DNA of 14,232 nucleotides from Chrysochromulina parva. Taxonomy: Eukaryota; Haptophyta; Prymnesiales; Chrysochromulinaceae. The translations under genes were made by a program, and so were the position numbers. The first letter of the stretch is position 1, and every line of letters starts with the position of its first letter. Of this stretch, positions 1-8,459 are shown piece after piece. Under the pieces are notes generated by a model, which saw only the letters and a program-made list of their open reading frames with translations, searched no databases and was not told the DNA's origin. The stretch is taken from assembly GCA_002887195.1 (NCBI GenBank), contig PJAB01001471.1, forward strand, positions 1 to 14,232, written 5' to 3'.

Positions 1-412
1 TGTTCAGTCTAAGCACCAGTCTTCTACCTCTAGGGGCTCAACGACCCCTATGCCTCCGAGGTCCCCCTCAGGCAGGTTCTTACCGGCTGGCTCCCCTCTA
101 CCCGAGGAGCCCAGTCGCAAGTGCGCAAGTCGTATAATTCTGTACGTTTCGTTTGCTATTTCGCCCCAGGACCCGCGTTGTGCTGAAGAGAGACTCGGAT
201 CACGAATTCGGACTGGACCGGAATCCGGAAACATCTCACCGGAAACCTGCGTGTCTGATCTATGTCTGATCCGGCGCTGAAGTACCTGAAGATGGAGGCG
301 AGCACGCGCGGGTACCCGAATGCCCACCGCCCGGCCTGGCCCAGGACGCAGCTCGGCTGGGGGCTTCCAATCGCCAACATCCAACACTATACACTCTAAA
401 CATCACACAGCT
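1..412. other. Left flank, no supported gene
   Basis: This is the stretch downstream of the 3' end of the coiled-coil gene at 413-2509. The only item of note is a 45-codon plus-strand frame at 262-399 (ATG to TAA) with fairly GC3-rich codons. An in-frame TGA lies only two codons before its ATG and no acceptor joins it to anything upstream, so it cannot be an extended terminal exon in this frame. A 127-codon minus-strand frame at 4-387 has no recognisable domain. I treat the stretch as intergenic or 3' UTR. Confidence 0.45.
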
Positions 413-1132
413 TCAAAGTTGTTGCGAAATGTTCCGATGATGGATTTCATATCCCTTGCGCGCCAACCCTGCCGCATCATCGTCGATGTCGTCGTCGACT
501 TTCGCCTTGACCTTCTTCAATGTGCTCTTCATTTGCGCATTCTGACTGTCTAGCTTGGATGCTTCAGCCGCTTTGCGCTCCTTGGACTCCGACGCCATGA
601 CGTTGCGTTGCCGCCCCGCCTCCTCGTCGGTGATGTCGGTGTCCGTTGCCGCCTTGGCACTATTCAGTCCGTGCGCGAACTCTGCATTCTCTCGCGCGAG
701 CCTCTCCGCCTCCTCTTGCTTTCGCTTACGCGAGGCTGCTGCAGCTTGGCGCCGCGCTTCGCCCAATGCCTCATCGGTGACGTCATCATCCGTCGCTGCC
801 TTGACACTCTTGAGCCGCTTGTAGATCTCCAAGTTTGCCTGCGCAAGCGCCGCCGCCTCCGCCTTCCTGCGCTCCTTGGACTCGATCGCCATCTCTTTGC
901 GTCGCGCGGCCGAAGCTTCCGTGTCCAGCACGTTATCCGTGACCGCCGTGACATTCCTTATGCGATGAGCCCTCTCGGCATTCTCACGCGCTATCCGCTT
1001 TCGCTCAGCCTCTTTCCTCGCCTTGGAGTCGGCAGCAGCCTGGATGCGTGCCTCACCAGCCGCCTCGTCAGCGACGTCGTCGTCGGTGCGCTGCGTCATG
1101 GAGGCAATCTTCTTCAGGATCTCGGCATTCTC
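413..1132 (-). repeat. Five in-frame 147-bp (49-residue) repeat units
   Basis: The units are 1132-986, 985-839, 838-692, 691-545 and 544-413 (the last is 43 residues plus the stop). Each begins with a form of (E/Q/A)N(A/L)(E/Q), carries a TDDD-V-DEA-G core near residues 16-26, and ends in a basic Lys/Arg/Glu-rich helix. Four consecutive units are exactly 49 residues, which is seven heptads, so coiled-coil register is kept across unit borders. The DNA has diverged between units, so the duplication is old and the length appears to be held by selection. Confidence 0.9.
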
Positions 1133-2509
1133 CGCGTCGATTTGGGAGTCCGCAAGGTCATCCATCGAGTACAGCTTCCGAAACTCGGAGCCATCGAACT
1201 TCACCGCCGCCTCGCGCTTCACAAAATGGGCCGAGAAGATCTTGTTCCGCACGCTCTGCCTGCTGGAGAGCGTCCGCCGCTCATTCTCTTCGATCTCAGC
1301 CTGGGTATCTCTCCTCAGCTGCGCAATCCGCCGTCGCCTCTGCTTCGTGAGCTGCTCCCTTGATTGCCCAGCTTCCTGCTTCATCTTTGCGACGCGCTCG
1401 CGCTTCTCCTTTTGCATGGCCATGAATTCCTCCCCTAACTGTGCCTTGCGTGACATTTCCCGCTCGGTGTCGGCCCGCAGTTGGGCGGCGTCCTTCGCCT
1501 TGCGACGATGACTGAGCTGTAAGGCTTTGGTCAACTTAGCATTCGTCGTCTGTTTCAGCAGCTCCGCAGCTTGGTGCCGCTCTTCGGTCGTCCGCTGCCG
1601 AAATTCTTGCACACTCTCGGCGAAAGCCAGCTTTTCCCTCACGTGCTCCTCCCGCAAAGCAGCCGCTGCAGCCTCCTCCTGTACATCAAGCCGTGCATCC
1701 TTGCTGTCGTACCCGCCTTTGTCCTTCTCCACCTGCGCCCGGACAACGGCGTGGTGCTCCTTGCGAATCCGCTCAATTTTGTGCGCGTTGTCGATGCTCT
1801 CTTGTCGGACTTGACGTCCCTGCTCGAGGTTCCGACGGATGAGCGCCCGCTGCACCCGATCGTTGACGCAGCGCATGCGTTCGCGCTTTTCCTGTGCGGC
1901 CTCGTACTGCTGGCGCACCCTCTCTTGACGCACCTCGTCGCGCGTGCTACGATCTGCGTGCGCCTGCTCCACTGTGGCGCGATTTTCGAGTGACCTTTGG
2001 TACTTTGCATACACGCCGGCGCTCACTGGCGACTCGCGAGCACTGCCAAGCAGGTCGACCGCGCCATTGCTCGCCGCTGAACGCGCCGTGCTCATGCCGA
2101 AGCCTTGTGATCTCGCCGAGTTGCAGGTGGAGCGCGCCGTCAGCGCGCCACCGGAGCGCGCCGTATGCGCGCCACCATCCTCAGGGTTCTGAGCGCGCAC
2201 AATTCCACCCCGCGACGTGGCGTACGCCGCGCGTGTGAGTGACTGGGTGCGGATCTCGAAATTGGTGACTTTCTCAGGCGGTGCGCCATGCTCCTGCCCC
2301 CATAGGAGCGTGCCCATAAAGGTCAAATTGCTGAAGAACCACGTGCGCGTGGAGCTGAAGCTAATCGCCTGGAGCAGGCTACCGTTGTTCACGCGCTCGG
2401 GCTCGCGGCTTGTTAGCTGGCCGTCAGCGTTGACCACCATATTTGAATGCGATCCTGAAGCTGTACGGGCTGTTGCCGGCTCCGGATCTGTCGGTAGCGG
2501 GTCTTCCAT
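413..2509 (-). CDS. Coiled-coil protein with C-terminal 49-residue repeats
   Basis: The product is a 698-residue, highly charged protein read as a single exon. I do not recognise a named family. Residues 1-150 are Ser/Ala/Arg-rich and low in complexity, with several TARS/SARS-type motifs. From about 165 to 455 it is Glu/Lys/Arg/Gln-rich with heptad character and no hydrophobic membrane segment. Residues 460-698 are five head-to-tail 49-residue units, the last cut to 43. The start at 2509 has a good context (ccccATGG), and an in-frame TGA lies about 80 nt upstream; a later Met at residue 65 (MGTLLWGQ) is an alternative. The composition fits a cytoskeletal, ciliary or basal-body scaffold, but that is inference from composition only. 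No signal peptide is visible. The gene stands alone on the minus strand, with a 1.4 kb gap upstream. Confidence 0.85.
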   Translation of the reverse strand: MEDPLPTDPEPATARTASGSHSNMVVNADGQLTSREPERVNNGSLLQAISFSSTRTWFFSNLTFMGTLLWGQEHGAPPEKVTNFEIRTQSLTRAAYATSRGGIVRAQNPEDGGAHTARSGGALTARSTCNSARSQGFGMSTARSAASNGAVDLLGSARESPVSAGVYAKYQRSLENRATVEQAHADRSTRDEVRQERVRQQYEAAQEKRERMRCVNDRVQRALIRRNLEQGRQVRQESIDNAHKIERIRKEHHAVVRAQVEKDKGGYDSKDARLDVQEEAAAAALREEHVREKLAFAESVQEFRQRTTEERHQAAELLKQTTNAKLTKALQLSHRRKAKDAAQLRADTEREMSRKAQLGEEFMAMQKEKRERVAKMKQEAGQSREQLTKQRRRRIAQLRRDTQAEIEENERRTLSSRQSVRNKIFSAHFVKREAAVKFDGSEFRKLYSMDDLADSQIDAENAEILKKIASMTQRTDDDVADEAAGEARIQAAADSKARKEAERKRIARENAERAHRIRNVTAVTDNVLDTEASAARRKEMAIESKERRKAEAAALAQANLEIYKRLKSVKAATDDDVTDEALGEARRQAAAASRKRKQEEAERLARENAEFAHGLNSAKAATDTDITDEEAGRQRNVMASESKERKAAEASKLDSQNAQMKSTLKKVKAKVDDDIDDDAAGLARKGYEIHHRNISQQL

Positions 2510-3893
2510 GGGGCAGTCCAGTCGGACTCCACACAGGCCTCTGTATACCGCTGGCGATTGGGCGATTTTGGAACGCGGAATTTTGACTCAGTACTGTAAC
2601 GACATCTTTGGGCTTCCACGAGGCGGCGGGTATGACGTCCCCTAGACGTCCCGCACAGTGAGCCAACACGATCTGCTTTCAGTCGTTTTCGCTGGAGGGA
2701 TTTCGCCCGGGTTGAACAGCGCACTCCTCCAACACATCTCTTCTGAGCCCATCTTGAAGAACGGGCCCCCTGTTTTATGGTTTAGGGCAGTAGGCAGACC
2801 CCCCGCAAAACACAGCAGGAGGTCAATAAAATAATCAGAGCGAGGCTGAAAGGAAGGCTGCAGGCCGGCAGCGCGCTTGGAACAGCGCGAGCAAGGGCCG
2901 GGGGCACTGCAGAAACTCGGGAGAGAGTTTCTGTGGAAGGCCAGCGCAGGTGAGAATGACGCGCAGTGACTACATGTATGTACAGAGGGCGCGAGCGTGT
3001 GGGTCCGAAATAACAGTCTACATGCGTCACCGGAAGAATCCCCGGAAGGTCAGCTCGTGCGAATGAGGGACACCGGGGCTCCGGGGGAGAGACGCGTCAC
3101 TGGTTGCGAGATGCGACGTTGTCTCATTGCGTCGGCGCTGTCTCTGTGAGTGTGTGAGAGCCGCGGGTCTGTGGGCATAGAGTCTAATAACATATAAGCA
3201 AATATATTGGCTACCTTTGCCGCTTTGGCACTAGTTTAGTGTTTACACACCCGGCGGGCGACGCCGCAAGCCCGCGGCTGAAAGCCGGCTGTTTTACCTG
3301 TTTTTAGAGCGGCTGGTTGAGGAGGTTGACGCAACCCGCTCTGCGCGGCGCCGTGCTCGCCGCTGATACCTAATTGCCTGATTCGATTCGCCCGGGGGGG
3401 CGCACGACAATCGACATGCGACATCCTACAAACACAAGCAGCGATGAGTGAACTGAGTACTCGCTCATGGGCGCGGCCGGTTACTCAATTACAACACACA
3501 ACTACTTGTACTTGTGGATGTCGTGTGTACAGACTACAGAACCAGGCACGGTCACGAGGTCACGTCCCGCACGCATCTCCATCGACGTAGAGAGTACATC
3601 TACATGTTCCCCGCCACCCCGCGCCGTCCCAGCTCCATCGAGCCGCCTCTTTGACCCGTTGAGCGGGAGGGGCTATTCGACTCCCTGTCACTACCCTGTG
3701 ATGGTTTAGGCCATTGGGACTCGCTGCATAACTCGCTGCCGTTTGAGCTGCCGTCGGTGACACATGCCAGATGTATGTTCACATCGTGTCGACGCGATGC
3801 ATCAACTGACTCGGAGGTGCTGATGGGCGGCTGGAAGGTCGAGTCTTTGGCCGGGATCGAGAGGCAGCCTGAGCACGGCGTCTACTGCCACAG
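2510..3893. other. 1.4-kb intergenic region
   Basis: No gene is supported here. It should hold the promoter and 5' UTR of the coiled-coil gene (minus strand) and the 3' UTR of the SLATT gene. It contains an AT-rich patch at about 3180-3240 in otherwise GC-rich DNA, and a motif at 2970-2985 (CTACATGTATGTACAG) resembling the GTACATGTA element of the divergent promoters further right. Short frames at 2782-3030 and 3236-3424 (minus) and 3467-3709 (plus) have no recognisable domain. No tRNA or other structured RNA was recognised. Confidence 0.5.
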
Positions 3894-6877
3894 CTAATTC
3901 ATGGAGGGCGCGCGATGGGACGTGGCGCTCAACTCGGTCAAGGACTCCTTCCCCTGAAGAGAGCCTCCTTGCGATCCGAGGATGCCCCCGGGCGCCTTCG
4001 GATCTACTAGACCACCGGGCTGTTTTGCTGCTAGAGAAAGCCGGTTAGCAGTCGAGTTCCACGCTTGCCGTTCGTCGGAGATGATCGACTCTCCGGTCTC
4101 GATGAGAGTCGAGATGTTATCGATGCCTGCCCTCTCGACGTCCGTGAGCACATCCCACCAAGAGAGCAACTTCTTCATGGAACGCACGGCTCGCGTGTAC
4201 CGCTCAATCTTCTTGGAGATATCTGAAAATTCAGACCAGGAGATTAGTGCACTGCAGACGATGATGACGATGATCACTGCAATAGTTTGGTTCAAGTAGG
4301 CAAGCAACGCCCCGCTCGCAGTAAGGGAAAGCTCCACAACCCTCGTCCAGAAACGTATGCGAGTGTACACTGGCAGACGCTTCTGATAGAACGTCATCAT
4401 GTGCTGCAAGCGGAGTTGAAGGTATGCTTCGGGCTTAAGCGGGGAGTGGTGATCGTCGGTGATGGGCACCGTCTTTGCTTTCTTCACTAGAAATTGGTGG
4501 TGCTTGTACACAGTCGGTGCCCACCGCCGCTCCAGGTCGGTTGTTTGCAAGTCGGCGGCGCTGACTAACTCTTCGCGCCATGCATTAATCGCCGCACAGA
4601 GCTCGATCTCGGGCCGGGCATTGTCAGAGATGGACTACGAGCACAACATACGTGTAGTACAATCTTCAGCCTTCAAGCAGAGTTCATTCCAAAATTCAGG
4701 GGGAGTTGGAATTTGAAGTTGGAATAGCTGAACGTCAGACTGAGCTCACCTGTTGGAAGCGGCCAACACGCGCCCGGTACATCCATATAGTTGCCTCCAT
4801 TGAGCAGGCCATCGAACGCAGCTGGTGCCATCGCCTCGTAGGATTAAGGAGGGAGTCAAGTCCAGAGAGGACAGTGATGAAAGTGGCAAGCCCATAGAGT
4901 GCATGTTGCAATTGGGTGCTGGGGAACACGAGCAAAAGGTTGCCTATTATGATGATGGTCACGCTGATGACGAGGTGCATGAAAAAGATCAACTTGGAGC
5001 GCAATTTGTACTTGTTTGCGTTCATCATCGCCCCATCGAACTCGCACCATGCGCTGCGAAGGAGCAGGAGCCCTTGGTAGCTTGTCTCGTTGGGAAGACG
5101 GTCCAGCTTCACGAGCTCGCCAACCAGTCGAAAAGCGCCATCGATATCGTGCAAGTTCACGTGATGAAAGTTACGCCCATTGAGGATTGTACGAATGTGT
5201 ACGGACAAAGCCGTGATGTTGTCGGCATAATAGCTCATCATGGAGGTCACCCCAGCAGCAGCGGCCTCTTGTTTGACGCTTGCAGGGAGAAGCTCCCAAG
5301 CATCTGAAAAGAATCGCGTGGCGAGCCATAGTGCAGTTTGATTGATTTGCTGCACCGTAGCCGGCGCAAATTTGCCGTCGTGCGTCGCACCTCGACCCTC
5401 CTCGGCTCTCTGGATTGCCTCGTGGAGATACACGAGTTTGCGCCCTTTGGCGCCTTGGTGCGTCTCCGTATTGCGAATGTCGCCGTCGCCAAAGAGCACA
5501 TCGTGAAAGTAGGAGATGCTCATCGAGTCAAATGTTTCCGCAACACCTGCCTCAAGCAGACTCATGCAATGCTTCTCGTATGCCACCTTAGCCGCGGAAA
5601 TGAGCATCTCGCGGTCGGTCGCCTCGATCAGGGGGCGATCACGCATGTCGAGGAAGAGTAGCGGTGAGCCGCTGAGCATGGTCTCCATCGCAACGCCAAG
5701 GCTCGAAGCGTGCTGTGTTGCCTTGTCGAGACTAGGTTTGTCAGAATGCCCCGTTTTGATTGTGAGGCAAGGCAGAGTCTCTGCCAGGTAGCGAAGAAGC
5801 TCGTTCATCAATCTGTTGAATGGTTTTTTATCGCCCAAGCGCTCTCTTTTAGGATGGATCGTGTCCACCACAAGATAGATCATTGCGTTAGGATCCAGGT
5901 CGGTGTGATAGATAGGAACTTTGTCGTCGAACTTGGCATGAACAAGCTCAAGGATCTTGCGGTCACGCTGGCGCCATGCACGTGAAGCCCGGCGAACGCC
6001 TCGCCATACGGATGTCTCATCCGGGTTTTGATACAACTTTGAAATACTTGCCGTTGTAGAGAGGACAGTGAAGGGTGGTTCTCTGCCCCAGGTTGAGCGG
6101 TGGACGGAGAACATTCGCGTGAGTGAGCTGGAGAGCATGCAGGTATTCGGGCATGCGCTGCACAAGACGAACGCATTAGTCTGCGCAGCGAGTGGCAGGA
6201 TGACGGTCGCCATAAAGTGGTCTAGCATTTCGATCGCCTGCCGCTCTTCATCAGGCCCTGCAAATGGGCCTCGACGAGGCATCAGGCCCGCATCGGCTTT
6301 CCCCAAGTCCGCTAACTCGCCTAAAATTTCATTAGTGACGTAGTCGGTTGACCCTTGTGAAACGAGCAAGTTGATGACCAGCTTTGGTCGCGGGATCTCA
6401 AGTGCGTCGAGCATCTTCTGCAGGCTCGCACTACTGCCTGAGATAAGTTCAGCCTGAGAGTTGGTAAGGAAGAGCAGCCGCTTGCGACCGCCGCCACCGT
6501 CGTCTGGAACCTCCTCGGTCATATTGACTGCGAACTCAGTTGACGGTCAGACTCGATCAGAGGGCCGTTGGATAAACAAGGGTCAGCAGATGGCTCAAAG
6601 TCGCAACGCAAGGAGTGGGGGATGACATACACATGGTCCTTGCCTTTATCATCTGCAGCTGCTCGCGCGAGAGATCCTCCTCTTCGTCGCCAGCAATCGT
6701 CGAAGCAGCATCGCCGTGAGCATCGCCAACCTCAGCTGCTTCAATGGGGTATACTTTGTCAGCTGCCCGTAAGAAGGCTGCTCGCGCTGCTCGGGGAGCT
6801 TCCATTGACTGCAGTCGACAGGCGGTCCGGAGTTGCTCTTGTCGCTTTGCGCAGAACAACGTTCCGAGTGTGGTCAT
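3894..6877 (-). CDS. SLATT-domain membrane protein with Rossmann-like N-terminal part (three exons)
   Basis: My model joins 6877-6631, 6527-4750 and 4634-3894 into 921 residues. Residues 1-83 (exon 1) are acidic and unrecognised. Residues ~100-330 alternate hydrophobic strands and helices (LVINLL at 132, TNAFVLCSA near 200, PPFTVLST near 233), consistent with a SLOG/LSDAT-like Rossmannoid sensor, but lack a clear Gly-rich loop. Residues ~580-675 form the first SLATT-like unit: a YKLRSKL helix, two membrane helices (~595-617, ~627-645), then LNPTRRWHQLR and IWMYRARVG. Residues ~745-870 form the second: FYQKRLPVYTRIRFW, two membrane helices (~773-790, ~792-808), then SWWDVLTDVE and a final ERQAW. 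SLATT domains are known in prokaryotic conflict systems as predicted membrane-perturbing effectors and also occur in eukaryotes. Function here is inferred. The SLATT call is firm, the SLOG call tentative, and exon 1 moderately supported: its start follows two in-frame TGAs and its splice keeps frame. Confidence 0.8.
4635..4749 (-). other. Intron 2 of the SLATT gene (115 nt, phase 0)
   Basis: The donor is CAG|GTGAGC at 4750/4749 and the acceptor is GCTCGTAG|TCC at 4635/4634. Without splicing, the frame ends in TGA a few codons past the donor. The downstream exon has no usable ATG: its open frame begins right after the TAG that forms the acceptor. The joined protein runs RVGRFQQ-SISDNARPEIELC, placing a typical SLATT linker between the two membrane units. 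Confidence 0.9.
6528..6630 (-). other. Intron 1 of the SLATT gene (103 nt, phase 1)
   Basis: The donor is GTATGT at 6630 and the acceptor TTCGCAG ends at 6528. Joining restores a Phe codon (T + TC) and leads in frame into FNMTEEVP. The alternative donor GTGTAT two bases earlier would break the frame with this acceptor. If exon 1 is not coding, translation could start at the ATG at 6522. Confidence 0.6.
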
Positions 6878-6903
6878 TCACGTTCATGTATGGAATGTGA
6901 ATG
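6875..6903 (-). repeat. Inverted repeat over the SLATT gene start codon
   Basis: The arms CATTCACGTTC (6875-6885) and GAATGTGAATG (6893-6903) pair at 10 of 11 positions around a 7-base loop. The proposed ATG (6877-6875) sits at the base of the stem. If the transcript starts upstream, the start codon would lie in a hairpin; it could equally be a dyad site for a DNA-binding protein. Confidence 0.5.
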
Positions 6904-7211
6904 TGTGTCTGTGTAGAATTGCCATCACGGCAAGACGCACAGGTCCCGTGGAGACACAGCGTGGAGGGCGCAGACGGACACAACACTCGAGAACACCGAC
7001 AGACACGAGGGGACACCGGTGATGAGACAGGATGAGTCATAAGACACGTTGTATCGCATAAGATCCTGCCCGAGCGAATGTATAGACAGGGCGGGCCACT
7101 GCGTTTGCGCCCCGGTCCTTCCCCGTAGGCTTGTCGAGGGGCTTCCTCCGCTGCGGACTCCTCCTCAGCTCTGTGTCTTTTTGATCGTCGCCTTGAACCT
7201 TGGAGCCGGTG
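6878..7211. other. Intergenic region upstream of the SLATT gene
   Basis: About 330 bp without a supported gene. It should carry the promoter and 5' UTR of the SLATT gene (minus strand) and the 3' region of the next minus-strand gene. Short frames on both strands are of random appearance. No TATA-like element or terminator signal stood out. Confidence 0.4.
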
Positions 7212-7475
7212 TTAGAAGCCAGGGTGTAGATAGATGTACCGCGCGTAGACGCGCTCACCGACGCATCGCTCAAAAGGCTCGTCAATCCAAAAGCACATCC
7301 TCAAGCCGAGCCCGCTGAGATGACCATGGTAGTGCGTGTAGAGAAAATGTGCCGTGCCAAAGGGCCCTGGAATCGGCAGTGGGCAACTACCAAGTAGTCG
7401 GCACCCATCTGTACGAACCATCGAGGGTTCCTTGCCGGAATCGGCACCCAACTCTACGAATCCTCGGTGGTTGAG
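7212..7475 (-). other. Open frame continuing past the TAG of the 259-residue gene
   Basis: Immediately after the TAG at 7478-7476, the same frame stays open for 87 sense codons to a TAA at 7214-7212. The second half (about 7350-7215) uses mostly G- or C-ending codons and reads like protein (LSGLGLRMCFWIDEPFERC, then VYARYIYLHPGF). The first half overlaps a 43-bp-period direct repeat. It could be a 3' exon behind an unrecognised intron, a readthrough extension, the relic of a longer gene, or chance openness in GC-rich DNA. I found no convincing frame-preserving GT-AG pair that removes the TAG; a weak GTCGCC donor in codon phase 2 with an acceptor at TTGGTAG or CTCAG would keep frame. Confidence 0.35.
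7398..7472. repeat. Imperfect 32-bp direct repeat, 43-bp period
   Basis: Copies at 7398-7429 and 7441-7472 both begin TCGGCACCCA and match at 26 of 32 positions. The period is not a multiple of three, so the copies are read in different frames. The repeat lies in the ambiguous stretch just beyond the TAG at 7478. Confidence 0.75.
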
Positions 7476-8255
7476 CTATGCCACCAAATCCGGCGTCCTT
7501 GGCGACCGATCCCGCCATCGCTTTGGGGGGGACGATTCCGCAGCCCCCCGTTGCGAGACCCTGCCCTCGTACTCGTAATAGTCCATCGACGTCGGCCAAT
7601 GAGCATCGCGGCGCATGGAGAGCTGATGTCGATGCGACTGGCGTACGCTTTCCGCAGGAGCGGCGGCCGTGTGGTGCCCCGCCTGCGGCGTCGTATCGAT
7701 GATGGATGGTGTGGACAACTTGACCTTATCCACGCCGAGCTTTGCAGAGAGCTCAGCCGCCCGGTCTAAGCGGTGCTGATGATCACGAAGTCTGGAAGAT
7801 TCCGGGCTCCCGACGAACTCTTGCGGCCGGAAGGAGCTCGCCATGAAGGCACCTTGAAAGCCAGCTTGCGACGCCTTGGCTCCCTGTTGCTTCTGCTGTA
7901 TAATACCTTCCAGCTTAAGCGGCCATCGCTTTTCTGGATATGCCCAATGGCGCTCACCCTCAGCCACTCCGCCGTTTAGAATATGCTTGCGGACCACGTT
8001 GGCCGCCTGCTCGCGCTGGTTGCCGATATGCTCACCGCCATAATTTTTCTTGGCCGGCCCCTCTTCACGCTCCTGCGTCGCCAGTTCTTGCGCCTCCGCC
8101 TCCCGTCGGCGCCGTGCGCGGGTCACGTACTCCGTACGAGGGCCTCCTCCTGTCGGCGCTCCTCCCCCGAAGTTGCCTGTCGCCGACAACTGGTAACCCC
8201 TGACGTTGGCAGCCTCCTCCTGTCGGCGCCAACCTGCTCCTGTCACGTACTCCAT
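7476..8255 (-). CDS. Hypothetical protein, disordered/charged, 259 residues
   Basis: The family is not recognised. The start is the first ATG after an in-frame TGA (TGA-ATG at 8255). The protein is hydrophilic, rich in Arg, Glu, Gln and Gly, with no membrane segment or signal peptide. Two similar segments near the N-terminus, MEYVTGAGWRRQEEAA and TEYVTRARRRREAEAQ, show a duplication that is also visible in the DNA. A central part around residues 105-170 is the most protein-like and carries HWAYPEKRWPLKLEGIIQQ. The C-terminal third is Ser/Arg/His-rich and probably disordered. The gene is divergent from the kinase gene at 8460 across 204 bp. The frame continues beyond the stop (see 7212-7475), so the 3' end is uncertain. 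Confidence 0.6.
   Translation of the reverse strand: MEYVTGAGWRRQEEAANVRGYQLSATGNFGGGAPTGGGPRTEYVTRARRRREAEAQELATQEREEGPAKKNYGGEHIGNQREQAANVVRKHILNGGVAEGERHWAYPEKRWPLKLEGIIQQKQQGAKASQAGFQGAFMASSFRPQEFVGSPESSRLRDHQHRLDRAAELSAKLGVDKVKLSTPSIIDTTPQAGHHTAAAPAESVRQSHRHQLSMRRDAHWPTSMDYYEYEGRVSQRGAAESSPPKRWRDRSPRTPDLVA
8122..8253. repeat. Short repeats in the 5' end of the 259-residue gene
   Basis: GTCACGTACTCC occurs at 8122-8133 and 8242-8253; GCCTCCTCCTGTCGGCGC occurs at 8142-8159 and 8212-8229. An inverted CGCCGACA lies between the latter copies at 8180-8187. The pairs encode the duplicated EYVT and GGG segments of the overlapping minus-strand protein and suggest a local duplication followed by rearrangement. 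Confidence 0.75.
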
Positions 8256-8459
8256 TCAGCTTCGCGAATGCGGACAGCGTCAGAACGTGCCCGATCAACG
8301 AGCGATTTTTTCGACACGTTTCGAAACTCTCTTGAAAGTACATGTATATGTAACTGCGAGGACGGTGAAGTTGCGAGCGTTCCCGACAAGGGAAGTTGCG
8401 TCATTTAGGTCAAGAAAATCGCGAGATTCCGCAACGCGAGATCCACCTCCGACGACCCG
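8256..8459. promoter_or_regulatory. Divergent intergenic region with GTACATGTA
   Basis: This 204-bp gap separates the starts of the 259-residue gene (minus) and the kinase gene (plus), so it probably holds both promoters. GTACATGTATATGTAA lies at about 8338-8353, roughly 110 bp before the kinase ATG, with a T-run at 8304-8310. The same core occurs in the divergent gap at 13353-13462. Confidence 0.5.

Noticed and set aside
262..399. 45-codon plus-strand frame left of the first gene
   Set aside because: It is short, has no recognisable domain, and an in-frame TGA two codons upstream rules out a longer exon. It is kept only as a note in the flank entry.
608..1363. 251-codon plus-strand frame opposite the 49-residue repeats
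   Set aside because: It is a shadow of the repeat-bearing coding strand with no recognisable domain; the minus strand shows exact 49-residue periodicity.
2782..3424. Two minus-strand frames that both begin M(T/S)HVDC (starts at 3030 and 3424)
   Set aside because: Similarity is limited to a few codons, the rest is unrelated, and neither has coding character.
4825..5307. 160-codon plus-strand frame opposite the SLATT gene
   Set aside because: The minus strand encodes the membrane helices and conserved SLATT motifs, so this is a shadow.
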